18,454 nt of DNA. Origin: Deltaproteobacteria bacterium. GTDB lineage: Bacteria > Myxococcota_A > UBA9160 > SMWR01. Location of the stretch: contig JAFDAW010000045.1 in the NCBI GenBank assembly GCA_019313605.1, positions 1-18,454 on the forward strand. The letters run 5' to 3'. The notes below the pieces were generated by a model. That model searched no databases. It saw nothing but the letters and a program-made list of their open reading frames with translations, and had not been told where the DNA came from. Below, piece after piece: positions 7,484 to 15,050 of the stretch (positions are counted from its first letter, which is position 1; the number at the start of each line of letters is the position of its first letter). The position numbers were made by a program, and so were the translations under genes.

Positions 7484-7705
7484 CTAACCGGCTTGAGAAA
7501 GCTTCGCGCGAGCCGAGTCGATATCGCTATCCATCACGGTCTTGCGCTTCGCGGCAGTCGCTGACGAACTGGCTTCAGCCGCCAACCGTGAGATGTAATC
7601 TTCGGTTGCAGCCACAGCCCGCTCTAGAGCGGTGCCAGAAACGCGCAAGCCGCCTCCGTGCTCGCTGAGCAATCTCTTCACTACGGCGTTCGGTAGTGCC
7701 CCCAT
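7484..7705 (-). CDS. Bacterial histone-fold (HMf-like) DNA-binding protein
   Basis: This 73-residue protein reads as a single archaeal-type histone fold. Helix 1 starts LPNAVVKRLL, as in HMfB LPIAPIGRII. Loop 1 is RVS (R21-V22-S23). A long central helix follows (TALERAVAATEDYISRLAAEAS), then loop 2 KRKT (K53-T56) and helix 3 DSDIDSARAKL. The histone-fold Arg-Asp pair is R54 with D61, seven apart as in HMfB R52/D59. DNA-contact positions R11, R21, K55 and T56 are kept, with one extra glycine in the first loop. HMfB tetramer-interface residues L46 and H49 correspond to S48 and A51, so dimer stacking may differ. ATG 7705 has GGAGGAGGG five nt upstream. An in-frame ATG at 7747 (87 residues) also has a GAGGAG site at spacing 5 and would add 14 residues. 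Monocistronic and convergent with groEL. Histones are known in a few bacteria such as Bdellovibrio. Confidence 0.88.
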   Translation of the reverse strand: MGALPNAVVKRLLSEHGGGLRVSGTALERAVAATEDYISRLAAEASSSATAAKRKTVMDSDIDSARAKLSQAG

Positions 7706-7710
7706 AATCC

Positions 7711-7758
7711 CTCCTCCAGCGTTCCCAAGGACGATGCGGAGGAGCATAACGACTCCTC
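7711..7758 (-). promoter_or_regulatory. Histone mRNA leader with mutually exclusive pairings over the Shine-Dalgarno
   Basis: On the minus strand three segments follow one another: GAGGAG (7758-7753), CTCCTCC (7744-7738) and the Shine-Dalgarno GGAGGAG (7717-7711). Segment 2 can pair with segment 1 (6 bp, 8-nt loop) or with segment 3 (7 bp), the latter hiding the ribosome site of the 7705 start. Segment 1 also serves as the Shine-Dalgarno of the alternative 7747 start. The pairings are visible; a regulatory role is inferred. Confidence 0.35.
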
Positions 7759-7772
7759 GGCTTTTTACAGCA

Positions 7773-7786
7773 CGTTTCGCGAAACG
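7773..7786. promoter_or_regulatory. 14-bp perfect palindrome upstream of the histone gene
   Basis: CGTTTCGCGAAACG is a perfect palindrome 68-81 bp before the histone ATG (7705), where a promoter is expected, and about 80 bp past the stop of the hydrolase gene. The size and symmetry suit a dimeric repressor site. No clear -35/-10 pair was found around it. Confidence 0.4.
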
Positions 7787-7862
7787 AATTGGCAGCAGAC
7801 GCCGTTATTCCCCTGTGGTGATAAACACTCGATTGTAGGTCGCCGGGGCTCCGATTCCGGGC

Positions 7863-8669
7863 TCAGGTGTGCCGCGCGAGAAATTCTGCGATCGCCTGGG
7901 CGAGCGCCGGCCCGTCGAAATCGACGGGCACGATATGGCCCGATGCCGCGAGCAGCAGGTATTCGCGGACCTCCGACGACACCGAATCTCGAATCTCGAT
8001 CGCGTCCCGCGGGCTCGCGGTTCGGTCGTGGACCCCGTGCGCGACCATGATGGGGGCAGTAATCCGCGCCAGCTGGGGGCGAACCCGCCGCTGGAGGCGC
8101 TGCAATTCGTGGACGCTGTGCAGTGGCATCACCCCGTAACCAACGTGACGGGCGCGGGCTTCGGGGTCCCGGATGTCCGACCCCCGGGATTTGGGAGACA
8201 TCGGCATGAGGTACTTCACCACCGGAATCAGCCACGCGAACGCGTGGTGGAGTACCAGCGGGGTCCAAATGGTCGCGAGCGCATCGACCGGTTCTTCCTC
8301 GGCGATCGCGAGCGCGATCAAACCGCCCATCGACAACCCGACGATGAATACCGACTCGAAGTCCTCGCGCAGGTGGTGGAATTCTTTGCGGGCGGCATCG
8401 AGCCAGTCCGTATACGAAGTGGCCGCGAGCCGCTCCGGGGTTTCGTTGTGGCCGGGCAGCGCGGGGCCGACCGCGCGGATGCCGGCCGCCGAGATCGCCT
8501 CGCCGAGGGGCCGCACCTCGTAGGGCGTCCCCGTCAATCCGTGCAGACACAGGGCGGCGGCCCGGCCGCGGCCCGGCAGGTCGAAGGGCGACGGATTCAC
8601 CAGCCGGCGCGACGCCTCGGACTCAGTCAAGGCTGGCTCGACCGGCTTGCTCTGCGGCGCGAACCACAT
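7863..8669 (-). CDS. Alpha/beta hydrolase, carboxylesterase (Est30/monoacylglycerol lipase-like)
   Basis: This 268-residue cytoplasmic serine hydrolase has the oxyanion element HGLTGTPYEVRPL (residues 43-55) and the nucleophile elbow GLSMGG with S113. The acid D215 is in HGVHDRTASP and the base H245 in ASGHIVPVD, giving a complete Ser-Asp-His triad. A cap region lies at about residues 135-195. The pattern resembles Est30-type carboxylesterases that hydrolyse short and medium-chain esters; the real substrate is unknown. ATG 8669 lies 47 nt inside the end of larC, with AAGGTG upstream; an internal TTG at 8630 is the alternative and would reduce the overlap to a few bases. It is probably co-transcribed with larC, though no direct role in nickel-pincer cofactor synthesis is established. 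Confidence 0.9.
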   Translation of the reverse strand: MWFAPQSKPVEPALTESEASRRLVNPSPFDLPGRGRAAALCLHGLTGTPYEVRPLGEAISAAGIRAVGPALPGHNETPERLAATSYTDWLDAARKEFHHLREDFESVFIVGLSMGGLIALAIAEEEPVDALATIWTPLVLHHAFAWLIPVVKYLMPMSPKSRGSDIRDPEARARHVGYGVMPLHSVHELQRLQRRVRPQLARITAPIMVAHGVHDRTASPRDAIEIRDSVSSEVREYLLLAASGHIVPVDFDGPALAQAIAEFLARHT

Positions 8670-9858
8670 CGCGCAACGGCACCTTGGCGCGGCGTGCGGC
8701 GCGCTTGCAATCGTCGTATTCGGCCGAAACCTCGGTCCGACCCGCGTCGTCTCGAATCAGCTTGATCCGAATCCGGCCGTATTCGGTGGTCACCCGGCGC
8801 GCTTCGCGCGCGAGCACGATCCGCTCGCTCTCGGTCGCGCGAACGCCGATCGCCGTCGAATCCTCGAACAGGATGCGGGCCAGCGCGAGGCGATCCGAAG
8901 GCCGCGCGAGCGCGCGCACGAGAAACCCGGGCCGATTCTTCTTCATCTGCTGGTGCTGGACCGAGACGTCGAGCGCGCCGGCCTCGAGCAGGCGCTCCAT
9001 CAGGTGATCGAAGTGTTCGGGAATGAAATCGTCCAGATTGGTCTCGAGGCAGACAACCCGATCCGCCACCGAATCGCTGCTGCTGCCGATCACGGCGCGC
9101 AGAACATTCGGCATCGGTCCCTTGCAATCGTTGCCCGCGCCGTGACCAATGGATTCGACGGTCATCGCCGGCAGCGAGCAGAACTCGTCGACGATCGTGC
9201 GCAAGATCGCAGCCCCCGTCGGCGTCACGGTCTCCCAACGAACGTGTGCGGGCACGGTCGGAATACCGCGCAGCAACTCGAAGGCCGCGGGCGCGGGCAG
9301 CGGCAGGCGCCCGTGTTCGGTCTCGACGCTTCCCTCGCCCAGCGCGACCGGCGAAGCCGTGACCCGATCGATCCCGAGGCGCGCCAGACCAATCGCCGCA
9401 CCCGTGACATCGACAATCGCATCGACCGCGCCGACCTCGTGGAAGTGCACCTGCTCGAGCGGCACCCCGTGCACCTTGGCCTCCGCGCGACCCAGCGCCT
9501 CGAAGATCGCGAGCGCTCGCTCGCGCACAACGGCGTCGAGCTTCGCGCGCTCGAGAACCTGGGTGATTTCGAGGTAGGTTCGACCGCGGTCGCGGTGGTC
9601 TGCGCTCGCCTTCTTCGCGCCTCGGCGCTTGGGGACGCGAACCTCGAGATAGCGAGCCGAAAGCGCGCCGCGCTTCACGTTTTTCACCCGCAGCGAATGC
9701 TCGAGCTTCAGACCCGCGAGATCTGCGACGAGCTCGCGCCGCGACAAGCCAGCGTCGAGCAACGCAGCCAGAAACATATTCCCGGCAATCCCCGAGAACA
9801 GATCCAGATGCAACACGCGCCCACTCGCGCCCTTCACCTTTTTTCGCCGGACCGCCAC
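8623..9858 (-). CDS. larC: LarC, nickel-pincer cofactor nickel insertase (DUF111)
   Basis: LarC inserts Ni into pyridinium-3,5-bisthiocarboxylic acid mononucleotide, the last step in making the nickel-pincer nucleotide of lactate racemase and related enzymes. At 411 residues it is full length and a single ORF, unlike Lactobacillus larC, which needs a frameshift. Landmarks: HLDLFSGIAGNMFLAALLDAG at the N-terminus (Asn where the family usually has SGDM), VHFHEVGAVDAIVDVTGAA, GRLPLPAPA, VTPTGAAILR, IGHGAGNDCKGPMPNVLR, then the C-terminal part with CLETNLDDFIPEHFDHLMERLLEAGALDV. The start is GTG 9858, with no strong Shine-Dalgarno; a GTG seven codons later would also leave the conserved N-terminus intact. 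The partner larB lies 4.2 kb upstream on the same strand, separated by two opposing genes. Confidence 0.95.
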   Translation of the reverse strand: MAVRRKKVKGASGRVLHLDLFSGIAGNMFLAALLDAGLSRRELVADLAGLKLEHSLRVKNVKRGALSARYLEVRVPKRRGAKKASADHRDRGRTYLEITQVLERAKLDAVVRERALAIFEALGRAEAKVHGVPLEQVHFHEVGAVDAIVDVTGAAIGLARLGIDRVTASPVALGEGSVETEHGRLPLPAPAAFELLRGIPTVPAHVRWETVTPTGAAILRTIVDEFCSLPAMTVESIGHGAGNDCKGPMPNVLRAVIGSSSDSVADRVVCLETNLDDFIPEHFDHLMERLLEAGALDVSVQHQQMKKNRPGFLVRALARPSDRLALARILFEDSTAIGVRATESERIVLAREARRVTTEYGRIRIKLIRDDAGRTEVSAEYDDCKRAARRAKVPLRDVVRAAEQAGRASLD

Positions 9859-10161
9859 GCAGGCATACTAGCCCGGACATACCTTGGCTGGTTGGACTTG
9901 GGCTCCACTAGCCGGGGCCCAGTTAACCGGGTCGGAGAAGCGGGGACGTTGTTGAATAGTTGAATTCGGGAGCGTCGGAGGCGTTTCGATGATTTCACCA
10001 AATTCGCGCCCCCGAATTCAACTATTCAACAACGTCCCCGCTGGGTCCCCGCTGGCACAGCATCCCCAATTGAAGAGTTACGAGCGGTATCCCTATGATC
10101 CGCGAGCGCAACTCGTCCTGCACAGCCCCGCCGAACACGCTGTAGGAAACGGAGGCGTACG
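9859..10161. other. Divergent intergenic region larC / GT-C gene, holding repeat copy 4
   Basis: The gap is ~300 bp and no gene is seen. One third is repeat copy 4. To its right the 11-mer GTCCCCGCTGG occurs twice in tandem (10034-10044, overlapping the repeat end, and 10045-10055). Promoters for both flanking genes should lie here, but none is clear. Confidence 0.5.
9941..10040 (+). repeat. 100-bp palindromic element, copy 4 (GAATTC subtype)
   Basis: It is 100 bp with the same ends as the others; the outer AG/CT extends pairing to 9939-10042. It equals the reverse complement of copy 3 except for two bases in the loop. It is the only copy not placed just after a stop codon: it lies between two divergent genes. 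Confidence 0.95.
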
Positions 10162-12189
10162 ATGGCTGACCCAAAGGCTCGGCCGGAGCCTTTGCTCGAT
10201 CCGGGGCGCGAACGCTCCGCGCCCCATCGATCGATGGCGATGCCGGCGCTTCTGCTTGCGGGGCTGATCGCAATCGCCGGCATGGCATGGCAGGTCAGGA
10301 CTGATCAGCGGGTCCTCTTTCTGCGCCACCAGGCGGAAGCGCGTTGGATTCACGTTGCACGACCTTTCGAGTTCGGGTCGTGGCGTGACACATCGCTAGC
10401 GCACACCTCGGAGTTTCGCGTCGCGTTCGAGCTTCCGTCCGAGCGGCGGCCGAGTGAACCCGCTCCGGAGTTGATCCTACACGCGTTGCGCGCAGTCGTG
10501 GTGCAACTCGACGGTCGCACGCTGCACGACGACAGAGCCGACGAGCCACGGATCGACTGGCGTGCACCGCGACGCGTGGCCCTCCCGACCCAGCTGGCCG
10601 CCGGACGCCACGAGATCCGGATCACCGTCAGCAATGCTACGGGCCCTCCGCTCTTGCTCGCGTACTGCGAAGCGCTCGATCTGCGCAGCGGGAGCGGCTG
10701 GAGCGCACGGACCCTCGGCGGCTCCTGGGCGCCTGCGCGCGACGCTGATGAGATCCCCGCATCCGAGTTAACGGGAACGTTCCCGCCGGTTTCCGAGGCA
10801 GTCGGGTCGCTCGCGCTGTGGCTCGCCGCGGTCTTTCTCGCAGTGGCGGGCCTCTTGCTCGCGTGGGAACGGCAGTGGCTGCCCGCGGCGCTTCGCGAGA
10901 GGAAGTGGTCGTCCGGGCTCTTCGCGACAACGGTCGCGGTCGCGTGGTGCGTGCTCATCGTGAACAACCTGCCGAGATTGCCAGGCTCGATGGGGATGGA
11001 CGTCCACGGCCACCTCGAATACATGCAATATCTGAGTGCGAATCTGGCGCTGCCGCTTGCGAGCGACGGATGGCAGATGTTTCAGCCCCCGCTCTACTAC
11101 GCGGCGTCCGTATTGATCTCACGACCACTGCTCGGTCTGGTGGCGGGCGACTCCGTTCTGCTCGTGCTGCGCTTGTTTCCGATGTTGTGCGGACTCGCGA
11201 TGGTTCTGCTGTGTCACCGCGTAGCGCGCTCGGTCTTCCCAGAGCGCGCGGATCTTCGCACGATCGCGACGTGCGTGGGCGCACTCACACCGATGGGTCT
11301 TTCTCTCTCCCAGACCCTCGGAAACGAACCACTTGCCGCCGTGTGGTCGGCGTGGGCGATCGCGCTCAGCGTCGAGGCGCTCCGGGTTCCCGCGGTCGCG
11401 GCAATTCCCCGCAAGCAACTCGCACTCGGCGTCGTGTTGGGCCTGGGCCTGCTCACGAAGGTGAGCGTGCTGGTGCTCGTGCCACCGATTCTCGCCGCGG
11501 GTGTCTCCGCACTCCGGCGCAGCGGTGCGACGTGGCAAACAACCGCAGTCGCGGTCGCGCGCGTCGGCGGAGCCTGCACGCTCGTGAGCGGCTGGTACTA
11601 CGTGCGAAACTGGATCCGACTCGGGCATCCATTCGTCGGTGGCTGGGATCCCGCGCGTGGGATCTTGTGGTGGCAGGATCCCGGCTACCGCACGTGGGAG
11701 CAGTATCTCTCGTTTGGCGAATCTCTGATCCATCCGATCTTCGCGGGAACCCACGGGCTGTGGGATGGGCTTCATTCGACGATGTGGCTCGACGGAATGC
11801 TGAGCGGAAAGTTTGGCGGAACGCTCCCGCCGTGGAACCTCGCTCCGTTGCTGGCAGGCGCGTGGCTCGGCTTGTTGCCGCTCGCGTTGATTCTCATCGG
11901 TGTGGGACGATCCCTCTGGCGCGCCGCTCGTGGCGAGAGCGACGGGCTGGCATTTTCTGCGGTGGCGATCTGCTTCGGGCTCATCGCCGTCAGCTGGATC
12001 TCGGTGACGGTGCCGACGTACAGCGCGATCAAGGCCACCTATCTGCTCGGCTTCCTCCCGTGCTTCGGCGTGCTCGCCGCGGCGGGCTACGAGGCCCTGG
12101 CACGCCAGACCTGGCCGCGCGCGCTACTCGCGGGCGGGATCGGGTGCTGGGCGGTGTTCGCCTATGTGGCGTACTTCGCGATCGGGTAG
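10162..12189 (+). CDS. Integral membrane GT-C glycosyltransferase-like protein (ArnT/PMT family type)
   Basis: This 675-residue polytopic protein has a first membrane segment at about residues 26-46. A periplasmic beta-rich domain of ~170 residues follows (HTSEFRVAFELP, LAAGRHEIRITVSNATG), resembling a jelly-roll carbohydrate-binding module. About ten further membrane helices start near residue 210. The first large loop has MGMDVHGHLEYMQYL, with D280 and H282 in the place of the GT-C catalytic acid, followed by FQPPLYYAASVLI. Further marks are SQTLGNEPLAAVW and YYVRNWIRLGHPF, usual in this superfamily. It would use a lipid-linked sugar on the outer face of the membrane; donor and acceptor are unknown. 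GGAGG six nt before ATG 10162 supports the start. It is followed after 96 nt by a second GT-C-like gene, and the pair interrupts larB and larC. Confidence 0.85.
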   Translation: MADPKARPEPLLDPGRERSAPHRSMAMPALLLAGLIAIAGMAWQVRTDQRVLFLRHQAEARWIHVARPFEFGSWRDTSLAHTSEFRVAFELPSERRPSEPAPELILHALRAVVVQLDGRTLHDDRADEPRIDWRAPRRVALPTQLAAGRHEIRITVSNATGPPLLLAYCEALDLRSGSGWSARTLGGSWAPARDADEIPASELTGTFPPVSEAVGSLALWLAAVFLAVAGLLLAWERQWLPAALRERKWSSGLFATTVAVAWCVLIVNNLPRLPGSMGMDVHGHLEYMQYLSANLALPLASDGWQMFQPPLYYAASVLISRPLLGLVAGDSVLLVLRLFPMLCGLAMVLLCHRVARSVFPERADLRTIATCVGALTPMGLSLSQTLGNEPLAAVWSAWAIALSVEALRVPAVAAIPRKQLALGVVLGLGLLTKVSVLVLVPPILAAGVSALRRSGATWQTTAVAVARVGGACTLVSGWYYVRNWIRLGHPFVGGWDPARGILWWQDPGYRTWEQYLSFGESLIHPIFAGTHGLWDGLHSTMWLDGMLSGKFGGTLPPWNLAPLLAGAWLGLLPLALILIGVGRSLWRAARGESDGLAFSAVAICFGLIAVSWISVTVPTYSAIKATYLLGFLPCFGVLAAAGYEALARQTWPRALLAGGIGCWAVFAYVAYFAIG

Positions 12190-12285
12190 GCGCAAAGCGG
12201 ATTCAGTAACCTCGGGCCGGCATTCGTTCGGCCCAGCGTCCCGCGGATCGGATACGCCCTTTTTTTCCCAGGAGATTCGCCTCGC

Positions 12286-14028
12286 ATGAAGCCCCTCGCG
12301 TCCAGCTGGACCCTCGAGACTGCGAAGAGGCCGGTCCTGTTGGCCGTCATCGTGTTGGTCGTTGGGTTGGTGTACGCAAACAGCCTCAATGCTGGTTTCG
12401 TGTGGGACGACGCGAGCATCGTCGTAAACAGAGGCGGATTCTTCAGCGAACCGTCGAACGCCTGGACCCTTCTCAGCTCCGAAGACTCGACGCACGCCTC
12501 CGGAGTGAAGAACCCCTATTACCGGCCGCTGAACACCCTCATCTACATGCTCGACTACCATTTATGGGGCCACGCTCCGTTCTGGTACCACCTGGAAAAC
12601 CTGCTGCTGCACGCCTTGACGGTCGTGCTTCTTTTCCTCGTCGTAGAGGCGGCGTTCGCAGACAGGGTTCTCGCATTCGCCACGGCAATTCTATTCGCCG
12701 TCTACCCCGTCAATTCAGAAGCGGTGAGCTTCGTCTCCGCCAGAAACAACCTGTTGTGCGTGGGGCTGCTCTTCGCATCTCTTCTCGCACTGACGAAATG
12801 CAGGGCACACGCGCGGCTCCGGCCGTTCGGCGCGCTGCTGCTCTTCTTCCTTGCCCTCATGAGCAAGGAGTCCGCCGTCGTCACACCGTTCTTTCTCGCA
12901 TCTCTCGCAACATTCACGAAGGAACCAAAGCTCAGGGCGAAGGGGGCGATGCTCCTCTCGTTTTTCGCGGTTCTTCTCGTGTATTTCGGCATACGATTTC
13001 TCGCGCTCGACACGTTCACGTTCTATTTCGAGAACTTCAGACTCATCCTCTTCCCATTTCACCTGAATGCAAGCTACACGCAAGAGTTTCTATCCTTCAA
13101 TGGGTTCAAGGCGATCGCTGCGCTTGCCGGGGTCGGCTTACTGGTCTTTTTTTCGGTCTGGCGCAGGAGCCCCGAGCCGATCCGGGCCGGTTTGCACTGG
13201 GTTTTCTGGGGGCTGCTCCTGGTGTCGAACCTCATCGCCATCCCGAGCGCTCCGGTAGCCGAACGGTATCTGTACGCCGTGGTTCCTGGAGTTGCGCTCG
13301 TGGCGGCGTATCTCTTGCGGGAGGCACTGCGAAGAAATGCGAGGCCCGCCGCGATCGTGTTCGCGATCATCGCGGTTTCATTCGGCGCAAGAGCGTTCAC
13401 CAGAAATCAGGTCTGGACGGATGATCTCACGCTGGACACGAGCATGCTTCGATCAGACCCCTCGAATGCCGGCGCACATATGAACCTGGGGATCACACTC
13501 AGCAACCTCGATCGCATGGAGGAAGGCGAACGAGCACTCCGGGAATCGATCCGGCTCAATTCTTCCAATGCGCGCGCCCATTACAACCTCGCCACCCTCC
13601 AGTTCCGGCAGGGTCGATTGGCGGAGGCGATGCAATCGAACGAAACCGCGATACGGCTCGACCCCAGCCACGCGAAGGCGAGAAGCAGCCTGGGAGTGAT
13701 CTACACAAGAATTGGTCGGAACGAGGACGCCGCTCGAGAATTGGAAGAGGCGGTTCGGCTCGAGCCCGGCTACGCGGAAGGGCGCAACAATCTCGGCATG
13801 TTCTATGGAGAATCGGGGCGCATGGAAGAAGCGCTGGCAGAATTTCAGCAAGCCAGCCGGCTGAGACCCGATCTGGCTACGATCCAGCGGAATCTCGCGA
13901 CCGCCTACATGAAATTGGGACGCGGTGACGACGCGCGGCGCGCCTTCGAAAGAGCTGCGGAGATCGATCCCCGTTACGCGAGTCCGTCGACCAACCCGAT
14001 CAACCCGACCAACCCGACCGAAAAGTAG
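12286..14028 (+). CDS. TMTC-like membrane protein: GT-C domain with C-terminal TPR repeats
   Basis: This 580-residue protein has two halves. Residues ~15-375 are membrane-embedded. FVWDDASIVVN carries D41-D42, the GT-C acidic pair; then come YYRPLNTLIYMLDYHLWG, HLENLLLHALTVVLLF, NSEAVSFVSARNN, LMSKESAVVTPF and AERYLYAVVPG, all typical of the TMTC/O-mannosyltransferase-like group. Residues ~391-565 form about five TPR units (for example AHYNLATLQFRQGRLAEAM), likely periplasmic and acceptor-binding. The C-terminus is a short Asn-Pro repeat (NPINPTNPTEK) from a 9-bp tandem repeat. By analogy it would glycosylate proteins at the outer face of the inner membrane. ATG 12286 has AGGAGA ten nt upstream. 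To the eye it is less GC-rich than its neighbours, with more TTC/TTT and AAG, which may reflect membrane composition or transfer. Confidence 0.88.
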   Translation: MKPLASSWTLETAKRPVLLAVIVLVVGLVYANSLNAGFVWDDASIVVNRGGFFSEPSNAWTLLSSEDSTHASGVKNPYYRPLNTLIYMLDYHLWGHAPFWYHLENLLLHALTVVLLFLVVEAAFADRVLAFATAILFAVYPVNSEAVSFVSARNNLLCVGLLFASLLALTKCRAHARLRPFGALLLFFLALMSKESAVVTPFFLASLATFTKEPKLRAKGAMLLSFFAVLLVYFGIRFLALDTFTFYFENFRLILFPFHLNASYTQEFLSFNGFKAIAALAGVGLLVFFSVWRRSPEPIRAGLHWVFWGLLLVSNLIAIPSAPVAERYLYAVVPGVALVAAYLLREALRRNARPAAIVFAIIAVSFGARAFTRNQVWTDDLTLDTSMLRSDPSNAGAHMNLGITLSNLDRMEEGERALRESIRLNSSNARAHYNLATLQFRQGRLAEAMQSNETAIRLDPSHAKARSSLGVIYTRIGRNEDAARELEEAVRLEPGYAEGRNNLGMFYGESGRMEEALAEFQQASRLRPDLATIQRNLATAYMKLGRGDDARRAFERAAEIDPRYASPSTNPINPTNPTEK

Positions 14029-14113
14029 CGCCCTGGCCCCTGCGAGAATGAGACCCGGCCAACCGGACTCTGCCGGTGGCTCTCGGCGAATGAATTCTAC
14101 CGGCCTGCGCGGG

Positions 14114-14863
14114 CTATAGGCGGTTGATGAGGGTGGCTACGTAGGCGGCGCCGAAGCCGTTGTCGATGTTGACGACGGTGACGTTCGACGCGCAGCTCGT
14201 CAGCATCCCGAGCAGGGCGGCGACTCCACCGAACGCGGCGCCGTAGCCCACACTGGTTGGGACCGCGATCACGGGTTTGTCGACCATGCCGCCGACCACC
14301 GAAGGCAAAGCGCCTTCCATACCCGCGACGACGATCAGCACACGCGCGGAACGCAGGGTCTCGCTCGACGCGAGCAAGCGGTGAATGCCCGCGACGCCGA
14401 CGTCGGCGATCGATTCGACCTTGTTCCCAAAGCGCCGCGCCACCCCGATCGCCTCGGTGGCCACCGGCAGGTCGGAAGTTCCCGCAGTGACCACCGCGAT
14501 CGTCCCCTTGCCCTCGGCGGGCACCTCGGCCGGTCCGTACCAGAGCAGCCGACCCAGCGCGTCGTGGGTTCCACCCCCGATCTCTTCGAGCACGCACCCT
14601 GCCACATCGGCCTCGATCCGCGTCACGAGAACGTCCTGTTCGGCCGCACGCAGCGCACTCACGATCTCGACGATCTGCTGGGGCGTCTTGCCGGGCGCGT
14701 AGATGACTTCGGGAATGCCGTGACGAAGCGCCCGATGGGTGTCGACGCGCGCATCCGGAATATCCGCGAACGGCAGACTGGAGAGCTTCTCGAGGGCATC
14801 CGCCGTCGCGAGATCTCCACTCTTGACCGATTCGAGAAGATTTCGTACCTGCTCTCGATTCAC
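14114..14863 (-). CDS. larB: LarB, pyridinium-3,5-biscarboxylic acid mononucleotide synthase
   Basis: LarB carboxylates nicotinic acid adenine dinucleotide and cleaves it to the biscarboxylated mononucleotide, the first step of nickel-pincer cofactor synthesis; LarC performs the last. The C-terminal half is the AIR-carboxylase-like domain: TIAVVTAGTSDLPVATEA, RFGNKVESIADVGVAGIHRL, VLIVVAGMEGALPSVVGGM, VIAVPTSVGYGAAFGGVAALLGMLTS and the end NIDNGFGAAYVATLI. The N-terminal ~100 residues have the usual helical lead and HRALRHGIPEVIYAPGKTPQQI. The start is set at GTG 14863 because GGGGAG lies six nt upstream; TTG 14869 touches that site and is less likely. About 249 residues, normal length. larE is not in the window. 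Two opposing glycosyltransferase-like genes separate it from larC. Confidence 0.95.
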   Translation of the reverse strand: MNREQVRNLLESVKSGDLATADALEKLSSLPFADIPDARVDTHRALRHGIPEVIYAPGKTPQQIVEIVSALRAAEQDVLVTRIEADVAGCVLEEIGGGTHDALGRLLWYGPAEVPAEGKGTIAVVTAGTSDLPVATEAIGVARRFGNKVESIADVGVAGIHRLLASSETLRSARVLIVVAGMEGALPSVVGGMVDKPVIAVPTSVGYGAAFGGVAALLGMLTSCASNVTVVNIDNGFGAAYVATLINRL

Positions 14864-14936
14864 CACCAACTCCCCGGGCCGCGCGTCAAAATCCCGCGCA
14901 GCCTCGCACCCACGGTATCAGATTGCGAGCGAGAAG

Positions 14937-15036
14937 CGGGGACGTTGTTGAATAGTTGAATTCGGGGACGTTGATGAGCTTTCAAAAATGCCACCGCTTC
15001 CGCGTCCCCGAATTCAACTATTCAACAACGTCCCCG
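14937..15036 (+). repeat. 100-bp palindromic element, copy 5 (GAATTC subtype, divergent loop)
   Basis: It is 100 bp with the same ends. The perfect arms run through GAATTCGGGGACG / CGTCCCCGAATTC; the loop (GATGAGCTTTCAAAAATGCC region) is the most different of the six. It lies between larB (start side) and the stop of the 15051 gene, 14 nt away. Confidence 0.95.
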
Positions 15037-15050
15037 AAGGCGCCGATCCG

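Noticed and set aside
7739..7766. Plus-strand terminator (GAGGAG, 8-nt loop, CTCCTC, then CTTTTT)
   Set aside because: The stem is only 6 bp, the T-run is offset, and there is no + strand transcript to end there. It is better read as part of the minus-strand histone leader.
8647..9963. 438-residue + strand ORF antisense to larC; likewise 10818-12209 (+), 6173-7234 (-) and 8627-9880 (-)
   Set aside because: Long shadow frames from high-GC codon bias across well-recognised genes (larC, the GT-C protein, groEL); no family motifs and no supporting ribosome sites.
9941..15036. Composite transposon bounded by repeat copies 4 and 5
   Set aside because: The enclosed segment includes larB, there is no transposase, and the copies are in the same orientation as others elsewhere; nothing shows that the segment moved as a unit.
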